Positions 44,442 through 54,400 of a stretch of DNA of 64,000 nucleotides are shown here, piece after piece. The DNA is from Dermacentor variabilis (lineage: Eukaryota > Arthropoda > Arachnida > Ixodida > Ixodidae). The notes under the pieces are model-generated. The model ran no database searches and was not told the DNA's origin. It saw only the letters and a list, made by a program, of their open reading frames with translations. The position numbers and the translations under genes were made by a program. Numbering within the stretch: the stretch's first letter is position 1; each line of letters starts with the position of its first letter. The stretch spans positions 201,739,043 through 201,803,042 of the forward strand of contig NC_134568.1 in assembly GCF_050947875.1 (NCBI RefSeq), given 5' to 3'.

Positions 44442-44611
44442 TGTTGTATCCTTCTTTATTGTTTCGGTTTTGTTTCTTTCAGTGTACATATCGTCATCGT
44501 CATTCAATATGATTTCCTATATAAGTGGCTTTACTGTGACGAATAAAAGGAGGTTGCATACTGCTCTTGCGTGGTCCAGTGTCATGCGTCTGGTCTGAGC
44601 CAGACACCACA
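44442..44611 (+). repeat. 5' LTR, 170 bp
   Basis: Starts TGTTGTATCC, ends CAGACACCACA. TATATAA at 44518-44524 and AATAAA at 44542-44547 lie close together, so the R region must be very short. Confidence 0.92.
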
Positions 44612-44634
44612 TATTGGCGACGAAGATGGGATGA
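44612..44634 (+). other. Primer-binding site and deletion junction
   Basis: TAT then TGGCGACGAAGATGGGAT: a TGG-initiated primer-binding site starting three bases after the LTR. Coding sequence of the RT end (WDDEAERSF) begins inside TGGGAT, so the deletion joined the leader to pol here. Confidence 0.7.
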
Positions 44635-46483
44635 TGAGGCTGAGCGTAGCTTCCAGCTTGTTAAGACAGCTTTGTCTTCAAGCCCAGTCATACAAATGTT
44701 TAACCCAGACCTTGATGTAATTGTTACGACAGATGCTTCTGATGAGGGACTGGGAGCCGTTCTTCAGCAACGCGATGGTGACAGCGTACGCACGGTGGCC
44801 TTCGCATCGCGTGCCCTGACTCCTGCTGAGCGGAAGTACTCCGCTGGGGAACGTGGGGCCCTTGCTTGTCTCTTCGCGTGCGAGCGCTGGCACGTCTACT
44901 TGTGGGGTAGAAAATTTTTGTTGCGTACGGACCATCAGGCACTGGTGACGTTACTTTCAGCTGCCGGTACAGGACGCCGACCTTTGCGTATATCCAGATG
45001 GTCAGCTCGACTTTTGTATTATAACTTCGACATAGAGTACCAAAAGGGATCGCAAAATGTCGTGGCCGATGCGCTTTCACGCCTACCTCTTGACTGTGAT
45101 TCGCTGCAGACGATGCAGGAAGAAATTGTGTCCGTTGTATCAGAGTGCCTAACAAAGGAACGGCTGCAGGTGGTCACTGCTGCAGACAGCACACTGCAAC
45201 AGGTTGTTGTACACGTGGTACATGGTTGGGCGCCTAGAAAAGCTTTGCCAGCAGAAGTAATGCTGTACTTTAACGTGCGGGAAGAGCTTTCTTTCGTTGA
45301 TGGCCTTTTGATGCGCGGCGAGCAGGTAGTTGTTCCGAGTGAATTAACCTCGCTCCTTGTTGGTTTTGCGCACGAAGGTCACCCAGGAATTGTGAGGACG
45401 AAGCAGAGACTACGTGATCTTTACTGGTGGCCGCGTTTGAATAAAGAGGTAGAAGAAGCAATCCATTTTTGTCATATCTGCCAGGCCGCGGACAAGTCCA
45501 CTAAACCGTCGTTTGCACCGCTGCAGCCGGTGACGTTTACAGCGCTACCATGGCAGAAGTTAGCAACGGATATAGTGGGACCGACTGACTGGGCCCCTTC
45601 AAACTGTAGGTACATGATATCGCTGATCGATTATCATTCCAAGTGGCCTGAGGTTGCCTTTTCCTCTACAGTGACGTCACAAAGTGCGGTCGATTTTTTG
45701 CAGACTGTGTTCAGCCGAGAAGGCTATCCGGAAGAAATTGTCACAGACAATGGGCCTCAGTTTAGATCGCAAATGTTTGAAACATTCTTGAGAGAGAGGG
45801 GTATTGCGCATCGTTGTTCTTCTCTGTACTATCCACAAGGAAACGGCGCGATTGAACGCTTTAATCGCGTGCTGAAAGATTTCATGCAGGTTGCCCGATT
45901 GGAACAACGGCCCCTCCAGGCTGCTCTGGTTGACTATCTCGGCATATATAGGTCGACGCCGCATGCGACAACGGGTGTGTCGCCAGCTAAGTTGCTTCAC
46001 GGGCGCCAGCCAAGGACAAGACTCAATACAGTGGGTTTGCCGACAAGAGAGGGTGTCCATGCCGGTTCGAATAAAAATGTTCCTGCTAGGGTTAAGGCGA
46101 AGCAGACGTATGCAAAACAGTATACGGACAGGAGGCGAGGTGCGAAAAGCCCAGCCTTTTGTGTAGGGGACTTCGTTCGTGTACGCAAGCCAGCAGGCGG
46201 TGGGAAAGCGTCGGTAAACTACATGGGACCTTTCAAGATTATCGGCAGAAAAGGCAAAAATAGCTTTTTGATGAGCGACAGTCGTTGCTGGAACACGTCT
46301 AAACTAGTTCGGGTTCCGTGCAGTCAATCGCAGACAACAGAAAAATGGGCATGGGAATTGCCTCATGACTACTCGGGTACCGCTGGGGCTGCAAGCCGCG
46401 CAGACGCTGAACAGGGCGAACTGTTTGTTTGTTTGTTTATTTATACTGTCAGTCCAAGGATGGACCATTACAGGAGTGGATAG
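44624..46483 (+). CDS. RNase H and integrase polyprotein fragment, open frame
   Basis: The frame is open from within the LTR (44567, no in-frame ATG there) to 46483. Protein reads WDDEAERSFQLVKTALSS (end of RT), RNase H with VTTDASDEGLGAVLQQ, GERGALACLFACE, LRTDHQALVTLL and NVVADALSRLP (all four acidic residues), then integrase: FAHEGHPGIVRTKQRLRDL with CHICQAAD (zinc-binding), core DIVGPT, VTDNGPQF and NGAIERFNR (D, D, E present), and a C-terminal segment FVRVRKPAGGG, NYMGPFKIIGRKG. The last ~20 codons come from the CR1 insertion. Without an in-frame start near the 5' end, translation as such is doubtful. Confidence 0.85.
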   Translation, partial: RWDDEAERSFQLVKTALSSSPVIQMFNPDLDVIVTTDASDEGLGAVLQQRDGDSVRTVAFASRALTPAERKYSAGERGALACLFACERWHVYLWGRKFLLRTDHQALVTLLSAAGTGRRPLRISRWSARLLYYNFDIEYQKGSQNVVADALSRLPLDCDSLQTMQEEIVSVVSECLTKERLQVVTAADSTLQQVVVHVVHGWAPRKALPAEVMLYFNVREELSFVDGLLMRGEQVVVPSELTSLLVGFAHEGHPGIVRTKQRLRDLYWWPRLNKEVEEAIHFCHICQAADKSTKPSFAPLQPVTFTALPWQKLATDIVGPTDWAPSNCRYMISLIDYHSKWPEVAFSSTVTSQSAVDFLQTVFSREGYPEEIVTDNGPQFRSQMFETFLRERGIAHRCSSLYYPQGNGAIERFNRVLKDFMQVARLEQRPLQAALVDYLGIYRSTPHATTGVSPAKLLHGRQPRTRLNTVGLPTREGVHAGSNKNVPARVKAKQTYAKQYTDRRRGAKSPAFCVGDFVRVRKPAGGGKASVNYMGPFKIIGRKGKNSFLMSDSRCWNTSKLVRVPCSQSQTTEKWAWELPHDYSGTAGAASRADAEQGELFVCLFIYTVSPRMDHYRSG

Positions 46484-46960
46484 AAATACAACAACACATA
46501 TACAAAATATCGGTACATGTTGAACAATAAATAATGCAATAGCAGTATCTGTAAAAAGTGACATGCAGTGATCAAAGACAAAACACTCGTAATATGCGCA
46601 TCAGAAACAAATGCTATGATGCAGTCATATCCGGAAAAATAAGATTCTCTAAACCAGCAGTAAAAGCACTGACAGAGGAACATGTGACAAGTGGATTGGG
46701 TAATTCGTTCCATTCCTTGATCGCCCTAGGAAAGAAACTATACTTGAATATATCATTCCGTGTAACTGGCGGGTGTATGTATAAACTGTGCTTGTGTCTG
46801 GAGCGTTGATCTGGTGAAATTATACAGAAATCAGTGAAATTAAGTTTAACCTGGTTATGAACAATTAGGTAGAAAAATTTCAGCCGGTCAAACTTAGTCC
46901 TTAGTTCTAAAGCGGAGAGGTTTGCGCGTCTGCATACTGTTGCGATCGCCGGAAATAAGG
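46425..46960 (-). mobile_element. 5'-truncated CR1-like fragment inserted in the LTR element
   Basis: On the minus strand it reads PRAIKEWNELPNPLVTCSSV and ENLIFPDM, the C-terminal RT signature of CR1/L2-type elements (F.R.I..WN.LP), followed by a 3' UTR and a TTTG/TTTA-type end at 46425-46445. The host polyprotein is interrupted at about 46423 and resumes by ~46970. Limits are approximate; no clear TSD. Confidence 0.7.
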
Positions 46961-46969
46961 ACTGAAGTT

Positions 46970-47082
46970 AATGAAAAATTGGTCGCTCCGTTAGAGGATT
47001 CGGTGGAGCAACCTTTGCGTCGCAGCACTAGGGTACGCCGACCTGTCGAAAGATTTGGGTTTTCTTTACCTGAACAATAAGT
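46970..47082 (+). pseudogene. Separated C-terminal end of the LTR element polyprotein
   Basis: Reads EVNEKLVAPLEDSVEQPLRR then STRVRRPVERFGFSLPEQ, stop. LRRSTRVRRP-type tails are common at the end of gypsy pol. It is cut off from the integrase by the CR1 fragment. Confidence 0.65.
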
Positions 47083-47144
47083 GTTTAGTTCGTGTTATTT
47101 TAGTTGTTGCAAATTACTATGTTGTATTTTCAAGCGGGAGGCGA

Positions 47145-47313
47145 TGTTGTATCCTTCTTTATTGTTTCGGTTTTGTTTCTTTCAGTGTACACATCGTCAT
47201 CGTCATTCAATATGATTTCCTATATAAGTGGCTTTACTGTGACGAATAAAAAGAGGTTGCATACTGCGCTTGCGTGGCCAGTGTCATGCGTCTGGTCTGA
47301 GCCAGACACCACA
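47145..47313 (+). repeat. 3' LTR, 169 bp
   Basis: Starts TGTTGTATCC, ends CAGACACCACA; very few differences from the 5' LTR, including one missing T (GTGGCC for GTGGTCC). Preceded by the purine tract AAGCGGGAGGCGA. Confidence 0.92.
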
Positions 47314-47318
47314 TGCTT
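47314..47318. repeat. 5-bp target-site duplication, right copy
   Basis: TGCTT, identical to 44437-44441. Confidence 0.85.
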
Positions 47319-49732
47319 CGTTCTTGTAAATCTCTTTCGTAACGGTTTGTTAGCGTCTCATCATTCCCAGCGCTAAGGCGCGTATATTCTAAGTTGAGGC
47401 GCTGAAATTCAAGCTTCAAGCGAGCAAAGAGACCAAGTGAAACGCTGTAGCGCGTAATAATTTGCATCACGTGGTGTCATTAAACAGGCACATAAATCTA
47501 CGCCGATGTACTAGAGCAATCACGTCGCACCCAGCTCCCTTTTCCCGCAACGATCAGCGCCTTCGCGTCATGCTATACGGTTACGTCACGGCGAGAAACC
47601 GCCGCGGCGTCATGCACAATGCATGGGCCGGGCAGGTACCGGAGAAATGCAGTACGTCCTATCACCACGCGCTCCAGTCTACGTAACAGGAAGAAAATAA
47701 TAAGCAGGAAAAGAATCAGAGCGCGATCAATAAGAGCCTAGCGTCCATTTTCTACGAGGGCTTCCATGTGAACTGCATCGTCGTTAGCCAAACAAGAGCA
47801 GCTCGAGGCTGCCGCCGAAGAATCGGCTCGGCCTTGACAGCGCCGCACGGCAAAGTAGAATCTACACGGCCGCTCCGGATTGGAGTAACCCGGCGGCGAG
47901 CGCAGCATACGAAAGTGCTTTCGCCGTTCGGCTGCGAGCAACGACAACATATACGTCCGAGAAGGCGAGCCTATTTCCCGCCATACGGCCTTGAGGTGCG
48001 CCTCCCAATTACATGACGCCTGTAAGTCCAGACCTCCCCTCCAGCCCCCCTACAAACGTTATCATTCGTCCCGTGCATTACATGCGGTATAAGCACACGC
48101 GCATGAGCGGGCCTGCTTTTATCGCCCCCAAAGAAGACGTACGTGCGCGCACGCCACCACTATCGGCTTCCGTTCGTTTGTCTCTTCCTGCAGGCGAGGT
48201 GAACGGAGCGAGTGCTCGGGTCTCGTCGCCATGCGTTACGCGGTGGTCGTCACGCTGTTGTGAAATAGGCACGTCCCAAGTTCCATGAGGTAAATCTCAA
48301 CGCTGCCTACCACTGTTGTGAAGTCGGCACTCCGTGCGGCCAACGAAGGTTCCTTTGGTGGTACCGTACCAGGTGCCGGGAGAAAGAAGGGTTCCGAGCG
48401 ACGTTGAGGAGAATTAAAAAAAAAAAGGTTATACTAAAAATGGTTGAGTTATACATGGTTATACATGGTTGAGTTTTACAACACGCCTCCAACTGTCTTT
48501 GCATGTCCGAGCGTCTCCCTCTCACAGCCGTCCTGATTCGCTTTTTATGCCCTTTTCCTCCCTCTTTCTCTCGTTAAGGGAATTCACTGGCCAGTCACAA
48601 CGCCGAATCGTTCACCACCTCCATCGCCCCTCATTGGTCGTCAGCGTGTTGCTCGTGGTGCTGTTCTCTATGAACTGCTCGGGGTGCTCATGTCCTCCGT
48701 GAGCTGCTCGTGGTGCTCGTGTCTTCAACGAGCTACTCGTGTACGTCGTGCACATGTCTCCAGCGTGTCACAATAGGAGGCAACCACCTGTCGTCGATGC
48801 TTTCCCCCGGGAAGGACCCTTTTATCGACAATTGGCCACTTCGTGACGGTCAAGAGGGCGTCGTTGCTATCTTGAAGTGAAGTGAATGATGAGGCGTGAA
48901 CATCAACCGTAACAACTGCATGTTGCTGGTCGGGCATCCCCCGCTCTGAAGGACCGCCAGTCACAACAACGCTGACGCAGGCTTGCTTACGCAACTGCAT
49001 AGCTGACTGTTGGCGCCTACAGCATTATATAGGTACTTCACGAAGGATGTTAAAGAAAGCTGCTGGAGTATAAGCTCCCGTAGCTTCTTGCCGGGAAAGG
49101 TGAAGCCAATGCTTGCCCCTTCACCTGAAATAGAACCTTGTTGAGTCATCTCCGCTTACAGATTAAGTGATCTGGCTCTCTTATTGCAATTCTAGGCTGA
49201 TTAGTAAATAAAGACTGGTTGTTTCCAACGAAAATAATAATTTCTTCTGAATACTGATGACGTTCTTCCCAATACAACATGCCAATATATTCAGATTTCA
49301 TACCAGAACCAGTAACACAGAGATACACGTAGATTAGTATCTGTTCGGTAAAACAAGCCATGGTTAACCAAGGAGGTTGAATGACTCGTGGGAAGTGCGA
49401 AAAGCGCTTCTTCACCATGTTTTAATCGTTTATTTATAGTTTTCTCGTGCCCCTCCTGTGCGGCTTCACCTTCGGGACATCGTTTCCACTCCAGCAGTGT
49501 TTCTTTAATCTCGTTGGTACTTACCAAGTTCACTAAGTACAGAGGCGCGCAGCTTCGTCACGCACGGATGACGCGAAAGGTGTCTGGAGCACGTCGCATG
49601 CAAGCCCGACTGTGGTTCTCAAACCTGCCCTTACAGCTAGCGCCGCTATAGGACTGCAGGCGACGCGTCTCTCTCTGTACACATCTCTGTTTAGACACTC
49701 CTGTTTCTTTTGCCCTTTCCCTAACCCTCAGT
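47319..49732. other. Gap: unassigned, with a minor tandem repeat
   Basis: No supported gene. A ~30-bp degenerate tandem repeat (GCTCGTGGTGCTCGTGTC-like) occupies 48649-48770 in about four units, and a short repeat (GGTTATACATGGTT) lies at 48429-48476. Confidence 0.45.
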
Positions 49733-49800
49733 ATAGGGTAGCAAACCGGACGCTTGCCTGACTGACCTTCCTCCTTTTTCTCATCTTGCTTTCTCTCTCT
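49733..49800 (+). repeat. 3'-end fragment of a non-LTR element
   Basis: TATAGGGTAGCAAACCGG followed by a pyrimidine-rich stretch matches the minus-strand 3' UTR of the 1001-6300 element, so this is probably a very short 5'-truncated copy on the plus strand. Confidence 0.45.
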
Positions 49801-50118
49801 GCCTAGACGGCATGGCAGACGAATATTCTCCGGACAACCGCAAGAAAGGACCGCGCCGGTGTCACGAATGCAGGAGAAACAGAAAGCCAAAGAAACAAAG
49901 GAGATGACCGTACCCAATTACCTACTGGGGGAAGCGAATAAAGGGGCATGCTATAAAAAAAGAAGAAAGAAACGGGAAAGCAGTGAAGCGATCGCGAGCT
50001 CAAACAAAAGGTAGCAAGCGGAACTATCGAAGGTAATAGCGTATAGCCTGATAACCTAAGAGGAGTAGTGCGCATGCAACCTTCAGCAGAGACATCTGTT
50101 GGGAGCAACGTATATATA
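49801..50118. other. Gap before the 2.7-kb TIR element
   Basis: No gene recognised; ends in a TATATA run that provides the TA target. Confidence 0.4.
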
Positions 50119-52818
50119 CCGGGTGTCCCAGTTAACTTGGATCAAGACCAAGAGCTCTAGAGAAATCATGCCTACTGCATAGTAGTGGCAGTCGTGTGTA
50201 CTTACAGCCATTATTTTTTCATCACGAAGTATTTTAATTAATTGCTTTTAATTAGCGAACTTTTTAATTATTGCTTGAATCGCAAACATGTCAATTACAA
50301 AGTTGTAGGCCCCCTTAAGTAACCTCCGAATCAAGCATTTAATTTTATGCTGAAGTGGGCCTGGTTGTTTTTTCCAAGAGAAAGCAAAAGCCCGCGAAAT
50401 ACACAAAATACGCAATAGATTCGAGCTCGCGCGCCCCTATTCAATCGCCTGCAAGCAACCTTTGAAAGATATAGGGCTGCATTCGTTTATCGCCGCATCG
50501 TATAAGGCTTCGTCATGTAGGATGGCTCGAGAGGTTTTGCGACCTAACTAGCGTGGTGCGATAAGCGTCAGCATCTGCGGAAGCAAGAAGTTGTGCTCAA
50601 TCATGAGGTACTCGGGATAGCTTTAACCTTCGCGTATCATGAAACAAAGCTGTAAAAAAAATTGAACCAATGTTTAAAAAAAAAAAAAGCTGTGCGCAAG
50701 AGAGCACGAAAAAATAAAACAGGCAGTTCTCGGAAGAACAGAAAAGAGCTACTCAGGAGTTTATTTCAATAAAAAATAAACCGAAACCACGCAAAGCGTC
50801 TCAGCTGCCCGCAAACAACCAAAGGTGCAACTGGTTTAGTCATTTACCCTTTCTATCTCTTGAACTCCAGAAAAGAGGCAAAACAAAGCATTTTACCCCT
50901 TTCTATCTTTGTGAAAAGCTTTCTTTATGTAAGGATAGGATGACGCCATGAAGGTGCGTTAAACGTTCACGTTTTATACCAGTCTTCAGCGGTTATTTTC
51001 CACTGCCACTTATAGCACGTGCTCAAACAGGTCACCGTCTGAAGCAATACAGTACTTGCTTGCTTCCAACACCTGTGCTGTTGCAGCTTTGACCAACGAC
51101 GTGGTAATCTCGTGGCAGACTCTGCTTATTTTTGCCTTTAGGGCGTCCAGTGTGGTAGTTTCGCTGCTATACATGCGCTCTTTCACGTAGCTGCACAAGA
51201 AGTCCAGCGGTGTCATGTCCGGAAACCTTGCAGGCCAGGGTAAAGGTCGGCGCCGGCCAATCCACTGCCAAGGTAGAAGCTTGTCCAGCCACGCTCGAGA
51301 CTGACTACTACTATGCGCAGGAGCACCATCGTGTTCAAACCAGATGTACCGAAGCTACGCAAGTGGTACGTTGCAAGAGACGTCCTTCACGGGGCCCTCG
51401 AGGATGACGTTGACGTAGCGTTGCGTCGTTAGTGTCGTGTCAAAAAAGATGGGTCAAATGATGTTGCCATCAAGAATACCGCACCACACATTAAACGACC
51501 ACTGGTATTGGTGCCGTGTTTGTGCCAGCCAGTGGGGATTCCTATCACTCCAGTAGTGCGCGTTGTGAAGATTAACTTGTGCGTTTCTGGAGAAATTAGC
51601 CTCATCCGTCCAAAGCACGCGAGTGAGGAAGTCCGGTTCTTCTTCACATTTCGTGAAAATCAAATTGGCGAAGTCAAGCCTGTTTTCAAAACCTCGGTCT
51701 TCAAGTTTCTGGTACGGGTACATATAACTAGTTTATTTAAATCCTCCACACTGATGACCTTGACGTTCTGGCCTCCGCACTGGTGTCACGCACGCCACCG
51801 TGATGGTTGGCAGTAAAGAATGTGAAAACATCTGTTTCCACTTCTTGAACTACCGTCGCAGTTTTGTGTCGCTTCCTTGTGAAGCTACCTGTCCCGCAAA
51901 GAACTTCGTACGCTCTAAGTATTGTTGACGGACTAGGGCGTCCTCCACAGTTCCACATCCGGAATAGCTTGGCTGCCTTCCTCTTGCCGTGTGCCGCCCC
52001 GAGAACCAGGATCATATTAGCTTTCTGATCATTCGTGAAGGGCGTGACTGTCTTCTTGAAGAGCAGGTCACTGGCGTGGTATCGTGGAGATCTCCTGTTG
52101 TTATCTACGCACTGACACGTCAAGCAAAAATGATTTATGTAATCGATAACAGCATATGCTGGCCGTACAAATCCGCCAAAGCGCATCAGATGGGCATAGT
52201 ATGCGCAAGGTTTGTTTCTATTCCCAAAGGGAACAAAAGGAACATATGTACCGGGCGCGCTTATCAACAGAACAAGGCGAGTGCGCAAAATTACAGACCC
52301 AAGTGCGCGGTCACGGTTTCCCGGCTTCGAAATCCCACTCCTCCTCCCACTACGCTCAATGCGTCAGCGGCGTGTTCTCATGATGCCGCGACCATCACAC
52401 AGCCTGAAGAGCTGCATCGAGCTGCCGCCGCTAGTAAAGCCACGTATCCGTGGCTATTCGCTTGGAAGCGCTTGAGTAGCGGCGCGCGAGCGGGTAGCTA
52501 TTTCGTATTTTGGATGTTTCGAGCGATTTTGTTTTTTCTAGAAAAAACCAATGAGGCAAAGCTGAGCACTAAACAAACGCTTGATTCAGAGGTTACTTGA
52601 GGTGCCCTACAACTTCGTAATTGATGTTTGCGATTCGAGCAATAATTAAAAAGTTAACAAATTGAAAGCAATTAATTAATTATACTTCTTGATGAATAAA
52701 ATACTGGCTGTAAGTAAGTACACATGACTACGGCTACTATGCAGTCGGTACGACTTCTCTAGAGCACTTAGATTTTTTTTTCTTCAAAATGTTGGTCCAA
52801 GTTAAGTGGGACACCCGG
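50119..52818 (-). mobile_element. 2.7-kb Tc1/mariner-superfamily transposon
   Basis: Left end CCGGGTGTCCCAGTTAACTT (50119) and right end AAGTTAAGTGGGACACCCGG (to 52818) are inverted copies with one mismatch; TA dinucleotides flank both, as expected for this superfamily. A transposase relic occupies 52288-51007 on the minus strand. Both subterminal regions also carry inverted AT-rich matches: 50219-50280 and about 52640-52700 share AATTAATTGCTTT and AATTATTGCT.. GAATCGCAAAC, so the inverted repeats extend inward beyond the outer 20 bp. Autonomous-sized but dead. Confidence 0.82.
51007..52288 (-). pseudogene. Tc1/mariner-superfamily transposase, one frameshift and two stops
   Basis: The transposase would cut and paste the element at TA sites. 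The recognisable protein starts near FTNDQKANMILVLG (about 52045), followed by helix-turn-helix-like GGRPSPSTILRAYEVL and TGSF. After a frameshift near 51730: YPYQKLEDRGFENRLDF, then the first acidic residue in RVLWTDEANF (about 51605), YWSDRNPHWL, WSFNVWCGI, a TGA near 51460, a TAG near 51357, the second acid in FEHDGAPAH and the third in FPDMTPLDF; about 36 residues separate the last two. The third residue is Asp. Ends at 51007 with FEHVL. Upstream frame 52288-52060 has no recognised similarity and may be untranslated. Confidence 0.8.
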
Positions 52819-52820
52819 TA

Positions 52821-53452
52821 TATACACAGCGGGCGACCCAGCTAACTTTAGCCAAAACTTAAGAATATGCGAATGCCACGTAGCTGGACAGAACCAAGGT
52901 AATTTTGTTTGCCATCGCTTGGAGATATTCAAAATAATTTTTCATTCCGCCTAATTAGAATATTTGTCCTAATTAATTAGTCAACTTCTCAAATATTTTA
53001 TTTAGATTAAAATGTCAATGAAAAAATAGTAGAGCGACATGAAAAACTCCCGATACAGCTTTCTGTTGCTTAATATGTGCTACATAAAAGTGTTCTTTAG
53101 AGCGTGAAAGAAGCCCGCGAATACACGAAAACTGCTTCGAGCGACTAGTCACGCAGCCATCTTGCATGTATATTCGTGTGCTTCTCTCATGCTGGGAAGA
53201 ACACTTTTATGTAGCACGTATTGAGCCACAGAAAGCTGTATCGGGAGTTTTTCTCACTGGCACTTTCCATATAATTATAATGTTTGAGAAGTTGATTAAT
53301 TAATTAGGACTAAATATATAATTAGGTATAATTAAAAAAATTATCTGAGTATCTGCAAGCGACAGCAAACAACATACCTTTGTTCTGTCCAGCTACGTGG
53401 CATTCGCATATTTTCAAACTCTGGCTAAAGTTAGTTGGGAAACCCTGCATAC
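52821..53452. mobile_element. 632-bp foldback MITE family D, copy 1
   Basis: Nearly the whole element is an inverted repeat: ATGCGAATGCCACGTAGCTG and GACAGAAC at the left return inverted at 53385-53415, and the CTACATAAAAGTGTTCTT / AGAACACTTTTATGTAG pair sits near the centre. Ends resemble TATACAGGG. It begins within three bases of the preceding transposon, and its subterminal CCCAGCTAACTTTAG resembles that transposon's CCCAGTTAACTTGG. No coding capacity. Confidence 0.85.
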
Positions 53453-54059
53453 GTATATGTACGCTGCTCAGCGATTTAAACGCGATACTCGGACAACATG
53501 GCGGCCTGCGCTTGTTGCGCTACCGGCGATTGCTGGGGAGGCCGAATGCAGTTACTGTGCATCAAAAAGATTCTCGCTTTCATGTGACACAAAAATGCAT
53601 CATCTCAGTGTCGCTAGCGCCTACAGGTGGCGCAAGAAAGTACCGGCCGCCATGATTTCCGAGTATCGCGTTTCAATCGCTGAACACTCTAAATATTGCG
53701 ATCTTATACAATATCTTAGTGTGGTACACAGAATAGGAACAAAAATGGCAAAAATGGGAGAGCTACACACAATATAGAACACGTCATTGTGAATGACATG
53801 CACCGCATTTCCCTTAACCCCAAGAGCAAACAATGTATGAGAATAATTAATAAAGAGAAACCGTGAAAAGTAGATCAAAGAACGGGTAAGAAAATAAAAA
53901 AAACACCATCTCAGCGAAAGTAACATTTCTTTTTCCCCTTTCCTTCTTCTCTAAAGATATGTTTTGAAAGTCAACAACGAATCCTATAGGGTATACTATT
54001 AAGTCACTCAGCTTGTTCCACTCAGCTACAGTTAGGGGGAAATATGAATATACAAAAAC
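53453..54059. other. Gap without recognisable feature
   Basis: No gene supported in 0.6 kb. Confidence 0.45.
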
Positions 54060-54071
54060 AGTCAACACGCG
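54060..54071. repeat. SINE target-site duplication, left copy
   Basis: AGTCAACACGCG versus AGTCAACAAGCG at 54294-54305: 11 of 12 identical. Confidence 0.75.
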
Positions 54072-54293
54072 CGTAAATTATGGGGTTTTACGTGCGCAAA
54101 CCACGATCTGATTATGAGGCACGCCGTAGGGGGGGGGGTCTCCGGAAGTTTGCACCAGCTGGGGTTCTTTAACTTGCACTTCTGCACCTAAACTCGCACC
54201 CGCATCGAAATGCGGCCGCCGTGGCCCACATTCGATCCCGCGACCTCGTGCTTAGCAGCCCCACACCATAGCCAATAAGGAACCGCGGCGGGT
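54072..54293 (-). mobile_element. tRNA-derived SINE (Ruka-like), copy 2
   Basis: Same family and strand as 34365-34610: the minus-strand head ACCCGCCGCGG, A-box-like TGGCTATGGTGTGGGG, B-box-like GGTCGCGGGATCGAATGTG, body and ATAATTTAC end. More mutated than copy 1 (a poly-G run at 54128-54139 and several changes, including in the B box). TSD of 12 bp with one mismatch. Confidence 0.85.
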
Positions 54294-54305
54294 AGTCAAC
54301 AAGCG
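54294..54305. repeat. SINE target-site duplication, right copy
   Basis: AGTCAACAAGCG; partner of 54060-54071. Confidence 0.75.
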
Positions 54306-54400
54306 TAGTAAATGGCGTTATAGCTAACGAGAGTCTGCGTCTGGTAGCATAGCTCATCGAATAGGGGAGAAGTCGAGACGTATCAATATTTTAGCGGCCG

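Larger units (their letters stand above)
44442..47313 (+). mobile_element. Internally deleted Ty3/gypsy LTR element keeping only RNase H and integrase
   Basis: Total length 2,872 bp with ~170-bp LTRs and a perfect 5-bp TSD. After the primer-binding site the sequence goes straight into the end of RT/RNase H; gag, protease and most of RT are absent. Integrase follows RNase H, the standard gypsy order, unlike the 13.2-kb element. A CR1-like fragment interrupts the end of pol. Intact LTRs and TSD suggest that the deleted form itself may have integrated, using proteins from full-length relatives. Confidence 0.88.

Noticed and set aside
44567..44623. Start of the RNase H-integrase frame inside the LTR
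   Set aside because: There is no ATG in frame; the frame is open by chance through the LTR and the deletion junction.
52060..52288. N-terminal part of the transposase frame
   Set aside because: No similarity to transposases before FTNDQK; likely upstream noncoding sequence of the element.
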